64,000 nt of DNA from Acidaminobacter sp. (GCF_030247605.1 NZ_JAOTSB010000004.1:116096-180095); one strand, 5' to 3'; shown: positions 1 through 9,913, counted from the first letter of the stretch. The notes: a model not told the origin generated them from the letters alone. Program-made: numbers and translations.

Positions 1-710
1 GGCATGGCGACAATGGGTTCAATAATGTGATTTTCTCTGTACACTTGATCAGGCTTTTCCAAAATGGTCCTGAGTGAAAAAGTGTCTTCGATCCGCTTAT
101 ATTCAACCGTCATTTCGTCCTGTTCAATTTCTGTCAGAAGCGCGGCTAACACCTCACTCTGTGGACTTTCAGCACCACTGGCGCTGCCGGTGCTGTAGCT
201 GAAACTGACAAATCTCGCTTCTGATCGATTCCCCAAAAAGACGCTGCCTGGCTCAGCAGTAGGAATAATGATCACATCGAACGCTGCAGTGCCAAGAAGA
301 TCACGAGACACATCAGAGCCAGCGGCGACAAGAATCTGGTCCATTGTCATGGCAAAAGGCAGCTTTAATGTCACGCTGCGCTGAGTCACAGCTTCGTCCC
401 AGAGGGCCTGATCTGCCTCGGTGTAATCAGAAGTTTCAAGGGCACCGCGAATAAGCCCCTTGGCGCTTGACCAGAGGCTGTTTTTCAGACCGGTATCGAA
501 GTGCCCTGAATACAAGCCACCCCCAAAGCTGACCTGATAGCCTTGGGGGTTTAAAAGGTCTTCGATATTCACACTCACCTGAACGTTTCCGCCAGCGGAA
601 CCGGCCCGAGCACTTATGGAACTGGTGTCCAGCAGGAATTGTCCCGCCAGATAGGCGCAGATGGCGAACAGCACCATCAGTATTGCGGATTTCGCTTTTT
701 CCAGAAGCAT
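1..710 (-). CDS. yycH: YycH-like regulatory protein of the WalRK system (3' end cut off by the window)
   Basis: The frame opens at ATG 710 behind GGAGGG with six bases between, and runs 236 codons to the left edge without a stop. The N-terminus is a short cytoplasmic part followed by one hydrophobic segment (about residues 8-24), then an extracytoplasmic domain. YycH is a membrane-anchored, mostly extracellular protein that modulates the WalK kinase in Bacillus and Staphylococcus. I assign it mainly by this architecture and by its place behind walR-walK, because YycH sequences diverge strongly. It lies about 100 bp downstream of the secreted 266-residue protein and probably shares its transcript. 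The 3' end and any yycI neighbour lie outside the window. Confidence 0.65.
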   Translation of the reverse strand, partial: MLLEKAKSAILMVLFAICAYLAGQFLLDTSSISARAGSAGGNVQVSVNIEDLLNPQGYQVSFGGGLYSGHFDTGLKNSLWSSAKGLIRGALETSDYTEADQALWDEAVTQRSVTLKLPFAMTMDQILVAAGSDVSRDLLGTAAFDVIIIPTAEPGSVFLGNRSEARFVSFSYSTGSASGAESPQSEVLAALLTEIEQDEMTVEYKRIEDTFSLRTILEKPDQVYRENHIIEPIVAM

Positions 711-773
711 CCGAGACCCTCCATAGTTTCTCAGCTGACTTGATGCACTAAACATTTCCATGTAAAATCGACA

Positions 774-800
774 ACCCCACGTCTGCTCTGAGCGTGGGGT
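774..800 (-). other. 8-bp hairpin between the secreted protein gene and yycH
   Basis: ACCCCACG at 774-781 pairs perfectly with CGTGGGGT at 793-800 around an 11-base loop. On the minus strand it follows the stop of the 266-residue gene by a few bases but has no U-run. It may therefore be a processing or stabilising hairpin rather than a full terminator. Confidence 0.5.
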
Positions 801-807
801 CATAGGC

Positions 808-1608
808 TTATTGCGACAAACTGCTCTTGATGACATTATAGGCATTGTTCGGAAGATCCTGAGCGGAATCCATGGCGCGAACAGTGATGCGCTCCACTTT
901 GATGGTCCGGTTCACATCATTGCGTCTGAAGTTAATCAGATAGGTTCCAATGGCCGGCTTCTCGAGGGTCACTCTAAAGGTCGGAATGGCGCCTACTTTG
1001 ACATCCTGCCAGCTATAGACCGTCACTTGGGCAATCCTTCTGAACTGATACGCCGCTGCATCATATTCAATCATGATGGCGCTCAAATCACGGGATGCCT
1101 TGTTGCGGCGCTCCACAAGGAGGTCCATTTCGTATTGGCTGATGAATCCGGTCTTCATTTTAATCTCTTCCTGAACCCGGTTAAGATCAAACTCAGCGCG
1201 TATTCGCTTTTCGTAAGCATTTACAAAAGCATCGATCACCTGACCGCGATAGACCGTAGTTCTGTATTCATTCGCGAAACTGTCAGCCAGCTTGACAGGC
1301 CTCAACTTTTCAAGGTTTCTAACGATGTCATAGCCATCCCAGCGCACTATACTCATAGACACATCAATATCTTTGAGCAGGCGCACTGAAAGAAACAGAT
1401 TGTCCCGAATGAAGACCTCGTTGCTGATGCCATATTTAGGTTCCAGAATTTCGATCGATCCCGCCATTTCACGATCTGTTACAGCAGTGGCATATCCAGG
1501 GACGCCGGCAAACGCAGCCAGCAGAACAAATACCGCTGCCGCCCTGACCAATGCCATACCCCGTGACCTGATCGCTGTAAGGATCAGCGGAAGAACACGC
1601 ATGCTCAT
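808..1608 (-). CDS. secreted protein of unknown function between walK and yycH
   Basis: No family was recognised. The chosen start is ATG 1608, which has GAGGTG eight bases upstream; an in-frame ATG-like start 63 bp further up has no better site. The product is 266 residues. A signal peptide is clear: Arg-containing n-region, then an Ala/Val/Leu-rich core (about residues 22-38) and a VPGYA-type cleavage site. The mature part has a charged, helical middle rich in Arg/Glu/Lys and a C-terminal stretch of predicted beta character (roughly 205-255). There are no Cys residues or membrane anchor in the mature part, so it is probably released or wall-associated. Its promoter carries a perfect WalR-type box, and it sits between walK and yycH, so a role in WalRK-controlled wall biology is inferred. 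Confidence 0.75.
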   Translation of the reverse strand: MSMRVLPLILTAIRSRGMALVRAAAVFVLLAAFAGVPGYATAVTDREMAGSIEILEPKYGISNEVFIRDNLFLSVRLLKDIDVSMSIVRWDGYDIVRNLEKLRPVKLADSFANEYRTTVYRGQVIDAFVNAYEKRIRAEFDLNRVQEEIKMKTGFISQYEMDLLVERRNKASRDLSAIMIEYDAAAYQFRRIAQVTVYSWQDVKVGAIPTFRVTLEKPAIGTYLINFRRNDVNRTIKVERITVRAMDSAQDLPNNAYNVIKSSLSQ

Positions 1609-1718
1609 AATTTTCACCTCAATGCGAAGCATTTCTCCAGAAAGAAGTCCACCTTTAGGATTTTCATGCACTTAAAAAATCACCGGCGCACTTCGACACT
1701 TTCAACTTGGATAAATTC

Positions 1719-1751
1719 ATTATAACGCACGCATGTTACAGTTCCATTACA
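1719..1751 (-). promoter_or_regulatory. promoter with perfect WalR box for the secreted protein
   Basis: On the minus strand TGTAAT (1746-1751), five bases, then TGTAAC (1735-1740) match the WalR/YycF consensus TGTWAH-N5-TGTWAH exactly. Ten bases further on is a consensus -10 box TATAAT (1719-1724). No good -35 hexamer is present at 17 bp, as expected for an activator-dependent promoter. A weaker repeat (TGTAAA-N5-CTTAAA) lies just upstream. Confidence 0.65.
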
Positions 1752-1847
1752 TCAGTTTTAAGAACTCTTTACACAATTTAGACGTTACCAGCAAACTGTC
1801 CTCGTTTTCACCATGTTTAGCGCTAATCAGCTTATTTATAAAACAGT

Positions 1848-3635
1848 TTATGCCGATGGTGCCACAACCGGCAACCGAATCGTCACAGTCGTCCCAATAT
1901 CGACCGTCGATTCAATGGCAATACTGCCTCCGTGTGCTTCCACAAACTGCTGGGCGATTGAAAGTCCGAGTCCCGTGCCGCCGAGCGCTCTCGATCTGGC
2001 TTTATCCACTCTGTAAAATCTCTCAAATATTCTCGACAAGTCTTTCTCCGGGATCCCCATGCCGTTGTCGCAAACTCGCAAAACAAGTTCCTTAGGCAGT
2101 TTTGAGGCAAAAATGGTGATCTTGCCCTCCTCCGGTGTATATTTGACCGCATTGCCAATGACATTGATCAACACCTGCTCCATGCGGTCATAATCAAAGG
2201 TTGAAACCATGGACTCTTCCTGGGCATTGATTTTGATCCACTGCCTTTTCGGCTTATATGCCGTTTCGAGTTTTTTGATACTTTGACGAATCAAATGCAG
2301 CATGTCGTGCTCTTCCAAATGAAGGTTGGCTGTCCTGGCGTCAAAATTAGACAGCTGAAGCAAGTCCCTGACCAGACGCGCCATGCGGTCCGCTTCACCA
2401 TCAATAACACCGAGAAATTGCTGTACCGTTTCCGGGTCGTCAATGCCTCCGTCCAGGAGTGTTTCGGTATAAGACTTGATGCTCGTGAGGGGCGTCTTCA
2501 GCTCGTGGGACACATTTGCCACAAAGTCCCGCCTCATGCGGTCGAGTTTCTCCTGCTCCGTGACGTCCTGAAGCACGAAGACAAACCCGGATTTTATGCC
2601 CCTGACATTTTCAAACGGCGCGTAGTTAACCCTTAAGGTGGATCCTTTGTAATCTATGATCCTGCTGCCGGACCAGCGTGTTCCATCTTCCACAATCTGG
2701 TTCATAGTCAGATTCGGGTCTATTTCCTTTAAAATCTGATCGATCCGCTCAGCTCGAAACGGTAATTCCAACATCTCCAGGGCTTTCGGATTTAAATGGA
2801 TGATATCTCCGTCCCGATCCACTGCAACCAGGCCATCATCCATATAATGAAGAATGGCTTCGAGTTTGCTCTTTTCCCGGGAGATTTCGTCCATGCTGGT
2901 TTTTAATTCACTGGTCAAAACGTTGAACATCTCGGCGAGTTTCCCTATTTCGTCATTAGATTTTACATCCACCTTCTGGTCAAAATCACCTGCAGCCATT
3001 TTGGCTGCCTTTTCAGTCACATCGTTGATAGGCTCCGTAATCGTACGCGCGATCATAAAGCCCAGGAGAATAGTGATCCCGAGGGCCGCCAGTGTCGCGC
3101 GGACTATAGTCGCCTTGGATTCCGAAAGGCTCTTGTAGACATCTGTCAGGTCATACCTGATATAGAGGAGCCCGACGACCGTCTGTCCCCCATCCAGAAT
3201 GGGTTCTACACGGTCCATGGTCCTGATCAGGTAACCTTCATCTTCTATAGTGATGCTTTTCTCAGAGGTCTTTCCGTTAAGACCTTCCACCAGCAACTCA
3301 AAATCCAAAAATTCCTCGGCACTTCTGCCAACATTCTGCGTACTGGTTGCCGCAATTTTATAGTCTGAGCCATTGATTATGAAAATCTCTTCCCTAAAGC
3401 CCAATTCACTCTGGTTTTGAATAATCGTTCTGATTTCGGCACTGTCAAAACCCTGATCCACATAGCGCTCAATTTGAGGCTTGATCAGTTCCGTCAGATT
3501 CAACAGGCGCCTTGAAACATCATCCATGTGATAGCGCTCAAAGGATTCAACAATAATGACACCCGCTATGATCATACCAATAAAAACCAACATAAAATAA
3601 ATGGTGGTAAACTTCCAACGTATGCTTTTGAACAT
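1848..3635 (-). CDS. walK: sensor histidine kinase WalK
   Basis: Essential membrane kinase that senses cell-wall synthesis and phosphorylates WalR. Visible order in 595 residues: TM1 (about 10-29), extracellular sensor domain (30-175), TM2 (180-196), HAMP (197-250), PAS (252-358), HisKA with the phospho-accepting His377 in SHELKTP, and an HATPase domain with N box, DNGMGIP G1 motif and GGTGLGL G2 motif. Size and order match WalK/YycG. The gene starts five bases after the walR stop, so the two are co-transcribed. An intergenic region of 239 bp with a separate promoter separates walK from the next gene, unlike operons in which yycH follows walK directly. Confidence 0.95.
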   Translation of the reverse strand: MFKSIRWKFTTIYFMLVFIGMIIAGVIIVESFERYHMDDVSRRLLNLTELIKPQIERYVDQGFDSAEIRTIIQNQSELGFREEIFIINGSDYKIAATSTQNVGRSAEEFLDFELLVEGLNGKTSEKSITIEDEGYLIRTMDRVEPILDGGQTVVGLLYIRYDLTDVYKSLSESKATIVRATLAALGITILLGFMIARTITEPINDVTEKAAKMAAGDFDQKVDVKSNDEIGKLAEMFNVLTSELKTSMDEISREKSKLEAILHYMDDGLVAVDRDGDIIHLNPKALEMLELPFRAERIDQILKEIDPNLTMNQIVEDGTRWSGSRIIDYKGSTLRVNYAPFENVRGIKSGFVFVLQDVTEQEKLDRMRRDFVANVSHELKTPLTSIKSYTETLLDGGIDDPETVQQFLGVIDGEADRMARLVRDLLQLSNFDARTANLHLEEHDMLHLIRQSIKKLETAYKPKRQWIKINAQEESMVSTFDYDRMEQVLINVIGNAVKYTPEEGKITIFASKLPKELVLRVCDNGMGIPEKDLSRIFERFYRVDKARSRALGGTGLGLSIAQQFVEAHGGSIAIESTVDIGTTVTIRLPVVAPSA

Positions 3636-3640
3636 AAGCT

Positions 3641-4348
3641 CTAAAACCTTTTAAAATAGTAACCGACACCGCGCTTGGTCAAAATATATTTTGGATTGCT
3701 GGAATCATCTTCAACTTTTTCTCTCAAACGGCGCACAGTAACGTCCACTGTACGGATGTCGCCAAAGTATTCATAACCCCAAACATCCTTCAGCAGCTGC
3801 TCACGGGTGAAAATCTGATTATCTTGAGTTGCCAGAAATTTCAGGAGCTCAAACTCACGCAGCGTCAGCTCAATAACCGTGGATCTCTTGGTCACTTCAT
3901 AGCGTTCGAAGTCAATTTTCAATTCGCCGGCTTCAAGCATTTGATTCTGAACAGATGCCCCCGGAAAGTCCGCCCCTGCAGGCTCTGTTCGTCTCAGATT
4001 GGCTTTGACTCGCGCGATCAACTCTCTCATGCCAAACGGCTTGGTGATGTAATCATCCGCGCCAAGCTCAAGCCCAAGTACCTTGTCGACCTCTTCCTCT
4101 TTTGCGGTCAGCATGATCACGGGGACTTGGCTGCCCTCTCTGATTTTCTTCAAGACCTGAAAACCATCCAGCCGCGGGAGCATAACATCCAGAAGCACTA
4201 AATCCGGCTGCTCTGCTTTCATTTGCTGCAGCGCTTCTTCACCATCAAAGGCGGTAATAATGTGATAACCCTCCTTGGTCAGGTTAAAACGTATGATATC
4301 CGAAATCGGTTTTTCGTCGTCTACAACTAGCACTTTGCGTGGATTCAT
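3641..4348 (-). CDS. walR: response regulator WalR (OmpR/PhoB family)
   Basis: Transcription factor partner of WalK that controls cell-wall hydrolases. The receiver domain (1-120) has the acidic pair DDE near the start, phospho-accepting Asp54 in LLDVMLP, Thr in LTAKE and Lys in KPF. The C-terminal winged helix (about 135-233) carries the RTVDVTVRRLREK recognition region. I chose ATG 4348, preceded at five bases by GGGGTGG; a GTG nine bases upstream is possible but has a poorer site. The product is 235 residues, as usual. It is the first gene of the walRK unit and is probably the source of regulation at 1719-1751 and 6218-6252. Confidence 0.95.
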   Translation of the reverse strand: MNPRKVLVVDDEKPISDIIRFNLTKEGYHIITAFDGEEALQQMKAEQPDLVLLDVMLPRLDGFQVLKKIREGSQVPVIMLTAKEEEVDKVLGLELGADDYITKPFGMRELIARVKANLRRTEPAGADFPGASVQNQMLEAGELKIDFERYEVTKRSTVIELTLREFELLKFLATQDNQIFTREQLLKDVWGYEYFGDIRTVDVTVRRLREKVEDDSSNPKYILTKRGVGYYFKRF

Positions 4349-4684
4349 TGGTGCCACCCCGTTTCTCTAGGATTAATATCATTCTAACGTACAAATGTTC
4401 AATTGTCCACAAGGCCAAAAAAATGGATCTAGGTAGGGATGTTGTCGAAGAATATAGTTTCTCCAGCCCCTATCCTCGCAGTTGATCACCTGCTTTCCTA
4501 AATCCCTGTACTAGTACAACGTTCTTGAAATATCTATGCAAAAGAACGTAAAACCTGCTGGCAAAATTCAGGCTTATAATTCATTTTTTATTGCACAGTT
4601 ATTTCCGGAATGTACTACTAGTCACATTCAGTGACCTAAAAAACAAAGCTTCAGGAAATGTGGCTTCCTGAAGCTTTATATACT
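4349..4684. other. intergenic region upstream of walR
   Basis: No coding sequence was seen. It holds the M23 peptidase terminator (4635-4677) and the walR upstream region. A possible minus-strand promoter is TTGAAC (4397-4402), 17 bp, then ATATTA (4374-4379); the -10 is weak. A short inverted repeat GTCAC-5-GTGAC lies at 4621-4635. Confidence 0.4.
4635..4677 (-). terminator. rho-independent terminator of the M23 peptidase gene
   Basis: AAAGCTTCAGGAA at 4645-4657 and its exact complement at 4665-4677 form a 13-bp stem with a 7-base loop. On the minus strand it is followed by a T-rich tract (4635-4644). It begins eight bases after the stop codon of the peptidase gene. Confidence 0.9.
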
Positions 4685-6142
4685 CTAATTCATTTTAATG
4701 TAATTCAACGGATTCTTAGGCACGCCATTAATTCTGACTTCAAAATGAAGGTGCGGACCTGTACTGCTTCCGGAATTGCCGCTAAGCGCGATTTGCTGGC
4801 CTTTGTATACCTTGTCGCCCTTTTTTACCTGGAGCTTGGAGTTATGCGCATACACGGTGACTACGCCGTCTCCGTGACTTATGCGAATCGTATAGCCGTA
4901 GCCGCCGTCATAACCGGAAAAGGTGACCGTTCCACCATCCGCAGCCTTAATAGCTGTACCAGTAGACAACCCTATATCAATCCCGTTATGTCTTCTGCCC
5001 CAACGGGTACCAAATGGTGAGGTGACAGTGCCGCGGGATACAGGTTTAGCCAATACGCCGGATCCCACGGTTGCTGGTCTGGCTTTGGTGCCCTTGACAA
5101 CGACTTTTGTCGTAGGTTCTGCTATAACTTTTTCGCTGAGAATTTCTCTGTTCACTTCAATGCCATTTTCTCTGACGACATTGGCAACCACTTCCCGTTC
5201 ACCGTTTGAACCGGAAGTAGTCACTTTGTTGGTCCCCTTATATGTAGAGGCGTCTTCTTTAACCACTGTCTCAAATGGAATCTGCTCTTTATAGACAGCT
5301 TTCTCCACCGTACAAACTGTAACGAGTGAAGCCGGTACCATCAAACTGACTTTTTCGCCAATCTGAAGTTTCTCAGGTGTAATACCTGGATTAGCCTTTT
5401 CAAGATCCTCAACTGAGATCTGATACTTTTGTGAAATTGTCCAGAAGTTCTCGCCCGATTCGACGACGTGGATCTTTTCCTGGTCAGTGCCCTTCATAAT
5501 GTACTCAACGGATCTTTCAGGAACGCTGAATGCCTTAAACAAACCCGCTTCTTTTCTTGTTGCAGCAACTTCGACTGTCTCTTTGAAGTAGGCTTCAATA
5601 ATGTCTTTATCCGCAGTGAAGTTCGACATTAAGGTATCGATTACGTTTTGAGCTTCACTTTCTGAATTAAAAAAACCATACTCAACGCCGTCAATTTTAA
5701 CCGCATAGCCCTCAAGAGCAGGCGCATCAAAAGAAGCAGCGTCCTCTACGAGTTCTGCAATATCCGAAGTCGCTTTTTTCGCGCCCTCTGGAATCAGAGG
5801 CATTTTTTCTGCAATACCGGCTTCGGAAAAAGTCGATGCCAGCATGATTTGATTTGGTGATTGAACTTCAACGGATTGAAGGTCACTTGACTGAACTGAT
5901 GAAAATGAACCGGCTTCCAGCGTAAATACGCTCGAAACAGCGACAGCAAGCATAGCCGCGACCACAGACGTGGCATATCGGTTGCGCTTGAAGAAATCGA
6001 CATGTTTATGAGTATCGAAATCTGCAGGGGTAATAACAGAGCTGTCAAGTTTTTTCAAGGTTTTGCCCGATGCTCGGCGCAGCATAGCTTCGCCTGATTC
6101 AAGACCCTTTGCAATCCTTTTCTGGATCTGTTTAAGCTGCAT
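4685..6142 (-). CDS. membrane-anchored LysM/G5/M23 cell-wall endopeptidase
   Basis: Predicted peptidoglycan hydrolase of 485 residues. One N-terminal membrane segment (about 56-75) is followed by a linker, a LysM domain (about 223-268, starting HVVESGENFWTISQKY), a G5 domain (about 275-350) and a C-terminal M23 peptidase (about 370-482). The M23 zinc motifs are visible: HNGID (HxxxD), the central YAH and the terminal HLHFE. The start ATG 6142 has AGGAGAG at a normal distance. It diverges from dnaD. The promoter has an extended -10 and a WalR-type box, which fits the known control of such hydrolases by WalR. The exact bond cleaved cannot be read from sequence. Confidence 0.9.
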   Translation of the reverse strand: MQLKQIQKRIAKGLESGEAMLRRASGKTLKKLDSSVITPADFDTHKHVDFFKRNRYATSVVAAMLAVAVSSVFTLEAGSFSSVQSSDLQSVEVQSPNQIMLASTFSEAGIAEKMPLIPEGAKKATSDIAELVEDAASFDAPALEGYAVKIDGVEYGFFNSESEAQNVIDTLMSNFTADKDIIEAYFKETVEVAATRKEAGLFKAFSVPERSVEYIMKGTDQEKIHVVESGENFWTISQKYQISVEDLEKANPGITPEKLQIGEKVSLMVPASLVTVCTVEKAVYKEQIPFETVVKEDASTYKGTNKVTTSGSNGEREVVANVVRENGIEVNREILSEKVIAEPTTKVVVKGTKARPATVGSGVLAKPVSRGTVTSPFGTRWGRRHNGIDIGLSTGTAIKAADGGTVTFSGYDGGYGYTIRISHGDGVVTVYAHNSKLQVKKGDKVYKGQQIALSGNSGSSTGPHLHFEVRINGVPKNPLNYIKMN

Positions 6143-6217
6143 AATTCTCTCCTGTGTTCTTTAGATTTTGTTACAACAGAAATCAGAATTTAATGATTTC
6201 TTAATAAATCCTCAATC

Positions 6218-6252
6218 AGTATACCATAAAAATCGTTTCCAAACTAATTACA
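6218..6252 (-). promoter_or_regulatory. promoter with WalR-type box for the M23 peptidase
   Basis: On the minus strand TGTAAT (6247-6252), five bases, then TGGAAA (6236-6241) match the WalR consensus at 11 of 12 positions. Twelve bases later comes TATACT (6218-6223) preceded by TGG, an extended -10. The geometry resembles the perfect box at 1735-1751. Confidence 0.55.
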
Positions 6253-6272
6253 AAATCAAATTTCTTTTGTGA

Positions 6273-6278
6273 TATAAT
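6273..6278 (+). promoter_or_regulatory. -10 box for the dnaD-dnaI unit
   Basis: A TATAAT hexamer lies about 58 bases upstream of the dnaD start. The -35 position at 17 bp reads ACAAAA, which is poor, so strength is uncertain. Confidence 0.4.
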
Positions 6279-6335
6279 AAAAATGCTCGAATTCAAAAAA
6301 GAACGTTGTATTTTCAATAGAAAGCAGGGAATGCC

Positions 6336-7412
6336 ATGGGGTTCCATCTACAAGAAGAAAAGGTTGATTTTGGTACAACTTCCATAGAAAATATATTTAT
6401 TAACGACTTTATGCCAATGGCTAATGGAACTTTTGTTAAAGTTTACCTTTTGGGATACAAATTGGCACGAGATGCAAATTTAAGTATAAAAAGCGATCAC
6501 CGTTCCATTTCCCGCCATTTAAACATACCATTGGAAGATGTATTGTCGGCTTGGGATTTTTGGGAAAAGAAGAAAATCATTGTAAAGCATTCAAAAGATG
6601 AAGCCCAAGGGAGCTCCAATGATTATGATGTTGAATTTTTATCTCTGAGACAACTCTACCTAGACAATAATTTCTCTCCAAAAAATTTGGACCCGGATCA
6701 TTCCAAGCCTTCTTCAGGTGATTTGATCGACTCTATGAAAAATGCCGAGATTAGAGATATGTTTTATAGCATTGACCAGATCATGAGGCGGCAGCTCACG
6801 CCAAATGAACGCTCCGAGGTCTTGAGCTGGGTGTTTGAATTCAACCTGTCACCTGAGCTGATTATCAAAGCTTTCCTATACTCTGTAGAGCAAAAAAACG
6901 TAAAGAACGTCAATTATGTCGGTGCCGTCCTGCGCAGTTGGTATGACCAGGGTGTTCTGAGCCCGGAGGAAGCTGAGGAACTCATGAAATCAAGCGGTAA
7001 GGCATACACCGCTTACAGAAAGATTTACAGGCTGCTGGGATACAGCAACAGGACAGTATCCGGCGGAGACCGCGAAATTATTGACCGTTGGATTGACAGA
7101 GATCAGCTGGATCTTGATTTTTTGTGTGAAGTCATCAAGGAAGCCAGCAAAAGAACCTCGAACGCCAATATGAATTATATGGATACAGTCGTGAAAAACC
7201 TTATCGAAAATAAGATTGATACCGTTGAGAAATATAAAAACTACATGGCGGAACGCGCCTCTGCAAAGGCCTCCAATGCTGAGTCGCAGAGCACTTCAAA
7301 GTCAAGGGAGCCCGTGAAAACCGGTTCCAAAAACCGTTTCCACGAGTTTGAGCCAAAGAGAGATGACTATTCTCCGGAGGATCTCGAAAAGCTATTGCGG
7401 TCTAAAAAGTAG
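6336..7412 (+). CDS. dnaD: DnaD-domain replication initiation protein
   Basis: DnaD-family proteins remodel DNA and help load the replicative helicase in Firmicutes. The 358-residue product has an N-terminal winged-helix part (about 1-120) and two DnaD-type domains in tandem (about 140-205 and 225-300), the second with the NYMDTVVKNL motif typical of the family. The C-terminus is charged and probably disordered. ATG 6336 is preceded by AGCAGGGA. The gene for the DnaI-type ATPase follows 74 bases downstream, the usual Clostridia pairing. The two genes run towards oriC, opposite to all other genes on this side. Confidence 0.85.
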   Translation: MGFHLQEEKVDFGTTSIENIFINDFMPMANGTFVKVYLLGYKLARDANLSIKSDHRSISRHLNIPLEDVLSAWDFWEKKKIIVKHSKDEAQGSSNDYDVEFLSLRQLYLDNNFSPKNLDPDHSKPSSGDLIDSMKNAEIRDMFYSIDQIMRRQLTPNERSEVLSWVFEFNLSPELIIKAFLYSVEQKNVKNVNYVGAVLRSWYDQGVLSPEEAEELMKSSGKAYTAYRKIYRLLGYSNRTVSGGDREIIDRWIDRDQLDLDFLCEVIKEASKRTSNANMNYMDTVVKNLIENKIDTVEKYKNYMAERASAKASNAESQSTSKSREPVKTGSKNRFHEFEPKRDDYSPEDLEKLLRSKK

Positions 7413-7486
7413 CACAATAATCATAATTAAAAGGGGGATCGGATCTGGAGCAGCGCCTCAGCAAGCCTGTTTGCCGGACACATCAT

Positions 7487-8464
7487 ATGAAAAATCGCAT
7501 CCGCGACATCCAAAGCGCTTACCAAATGCGCCGTGATCGTGCCAGATACGATCAGGAACGGCGAAAAAATGAAATTTATGATAGAGTTCCACAAATTCGT
7601 GCCATTGATGAGGAGATTTCCAGAACCGGCTTAAAACTCTCAAAGCTAGTCCTTTACGGCCAAGTTGATCCTGAGAAAGCTGTTAAAGACCTGGAAGAAG
7701 CCATGAAGAAACTAAAGAACGAGCGGGCCTTTCTCATGACTGAGCACAATTTTCCTCTCGATTATGCGGAACTGCATTATACCTGTCCTCTTTGCTCAGA
7801 TACCGGGCATCTCCCGGATGGGCGTCTTTGCAAATGCTACCGCCAACAGCTCATAGAGTACGCATATGATATGTCCAATTTGAAAGGCGTTCTGAGCCGC
7901 GAGAATTTTTCAACTTTTGATATGTCATTGTTCAGTGATGAGCCTTTTAAAAGCGAAGCCCTAACACCACGGTCGAATATGAACGAGATCCTCTCCATAA
8001 GCGAGGGTTTTGTCCACGAGTTTGGGAACAGATACGACAATCTTCTGTTCTACGGCGCTACTGGCCTGGGAAAAACCTTTCTGTGCCATGCAATCGCTAA
8101 ATCGCTTCTGGACAAGGGACACACTGTGATTTACCAGACGGCGTTTGGTTTAATCAAACTGCTTGAAAAGTATACCTTCAGCGAAACCGGCCGTTCTGAA
8201 GCAGCGGAAGCCTATCAGATGCTCTTTGAGTCTGATCTTCTGATTATTGATGATCTGGGCACGGAAATGGTGAATACCTTTACAAATACCGAGATTTTCA
8301 ACCTCATCAATACGCGCCTGCTCAGACAGAAGCCTATGATTCTCTCCACCAACCTAACGCCGGTTCAACTACGAGAAACCTATAGTGAGCGCGTCGCTTC
8401 CAGGCTGTTCGGTGAATTTCGCTTTCTCTACTTCTACGGAAAAGATCTCCGCTGGGAAGTCTGA
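7487..8464 (+). CDS. dnaI: DnaI/DnaC-type helicase-loader ATPase
   Basis: AAA+ ATPase that loads the DnaB helicase. Visible features: helical N-terminal part, a zinc-binding cluster (CPLC and CKC, about 97-115), Walker A GATGLGKT (about 188-195), Walker B LLIIDDLG (about 250-257) and a sensor STN near 285. The product from ATG 7487 is 325 residues. This ATG lacks a good ribosome site. A strong GGGGG (7433-7437) sits seven bases before an in-frame CTG at 7445, so the real protein may carry 14 more residues. It is co-transcribed with dnaD. Confidence 0.85.
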   Translation: MKNRIRDIQSAYQMRRDRARYDQERRKNEIYDRVPQIRAIDEEISRTGLKLSKLVLYGQVDPEKAVKDLEEAMKKLKNERAFLMTEHNFPLDYAELHYTCPLCSDTGHLPDGRLCKCYRQQLIEYAYDMSNLKGVLSRENFSTFDMSLFSDEPFKSEALTPRSNMNEILSISEGFVHEFGNRYDNLLFYGATGLGKTFLCHAIAKSLLDKGHTVIYQTAFGLIKLLEKYTFSETGRSEAAEAYQMLFESDLLIIDDLGTEMVNTFTNTEIFNLINTRLLRQKPMILSTNLTPVQLRETYSERVASRLFGEFRFLYFYGKDLRWEV

Positions 8465-8487
8465 TAGAATAGTGCCATATAAACGCT

Positions 8488-8523
8488 AAAAGGGAAGTTG
8501 GTATAATCACCAACTTCCCTTTT
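8488..8523. terminator. bidirectional terminator between dnaI and purA
   Basis: AAAAGGGAAGTTGGT (8488-8502) and its exact complement (8509-8523) form a 15-bp stem with a 6-base loop. The A and T ends give U-runs on both strands, serving the convergent dnaI and purA genes. Confidence 0.9.
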
Positions 8524-8542
8524 CCATTTTATTTCATTCAAT

Positions 8543-9865
<1,323 letters not shown>

Positions 9866-9884
9866 TTAACTGATCACAGGCATT

Positions 9885-9913
9885 ATCGTAACAGAGTTGC
9901 GTTCTAAAGTCAA
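9885..9913 (-). promoter_or_regulatory. purA promoter
   Basis: TTGACT (9908-9913), a 17-bp spacer, then TACGAT (9885-9890) on the minus strand, about 50 bases upstream of the purA start. Confidence 0.6.

Noticed and set aside
811..1675. Plus-strand reading frames opposite the secreted protein gene
   Set aside because: They are antisense to a gene with signal peptide, ribosome site and promoter.
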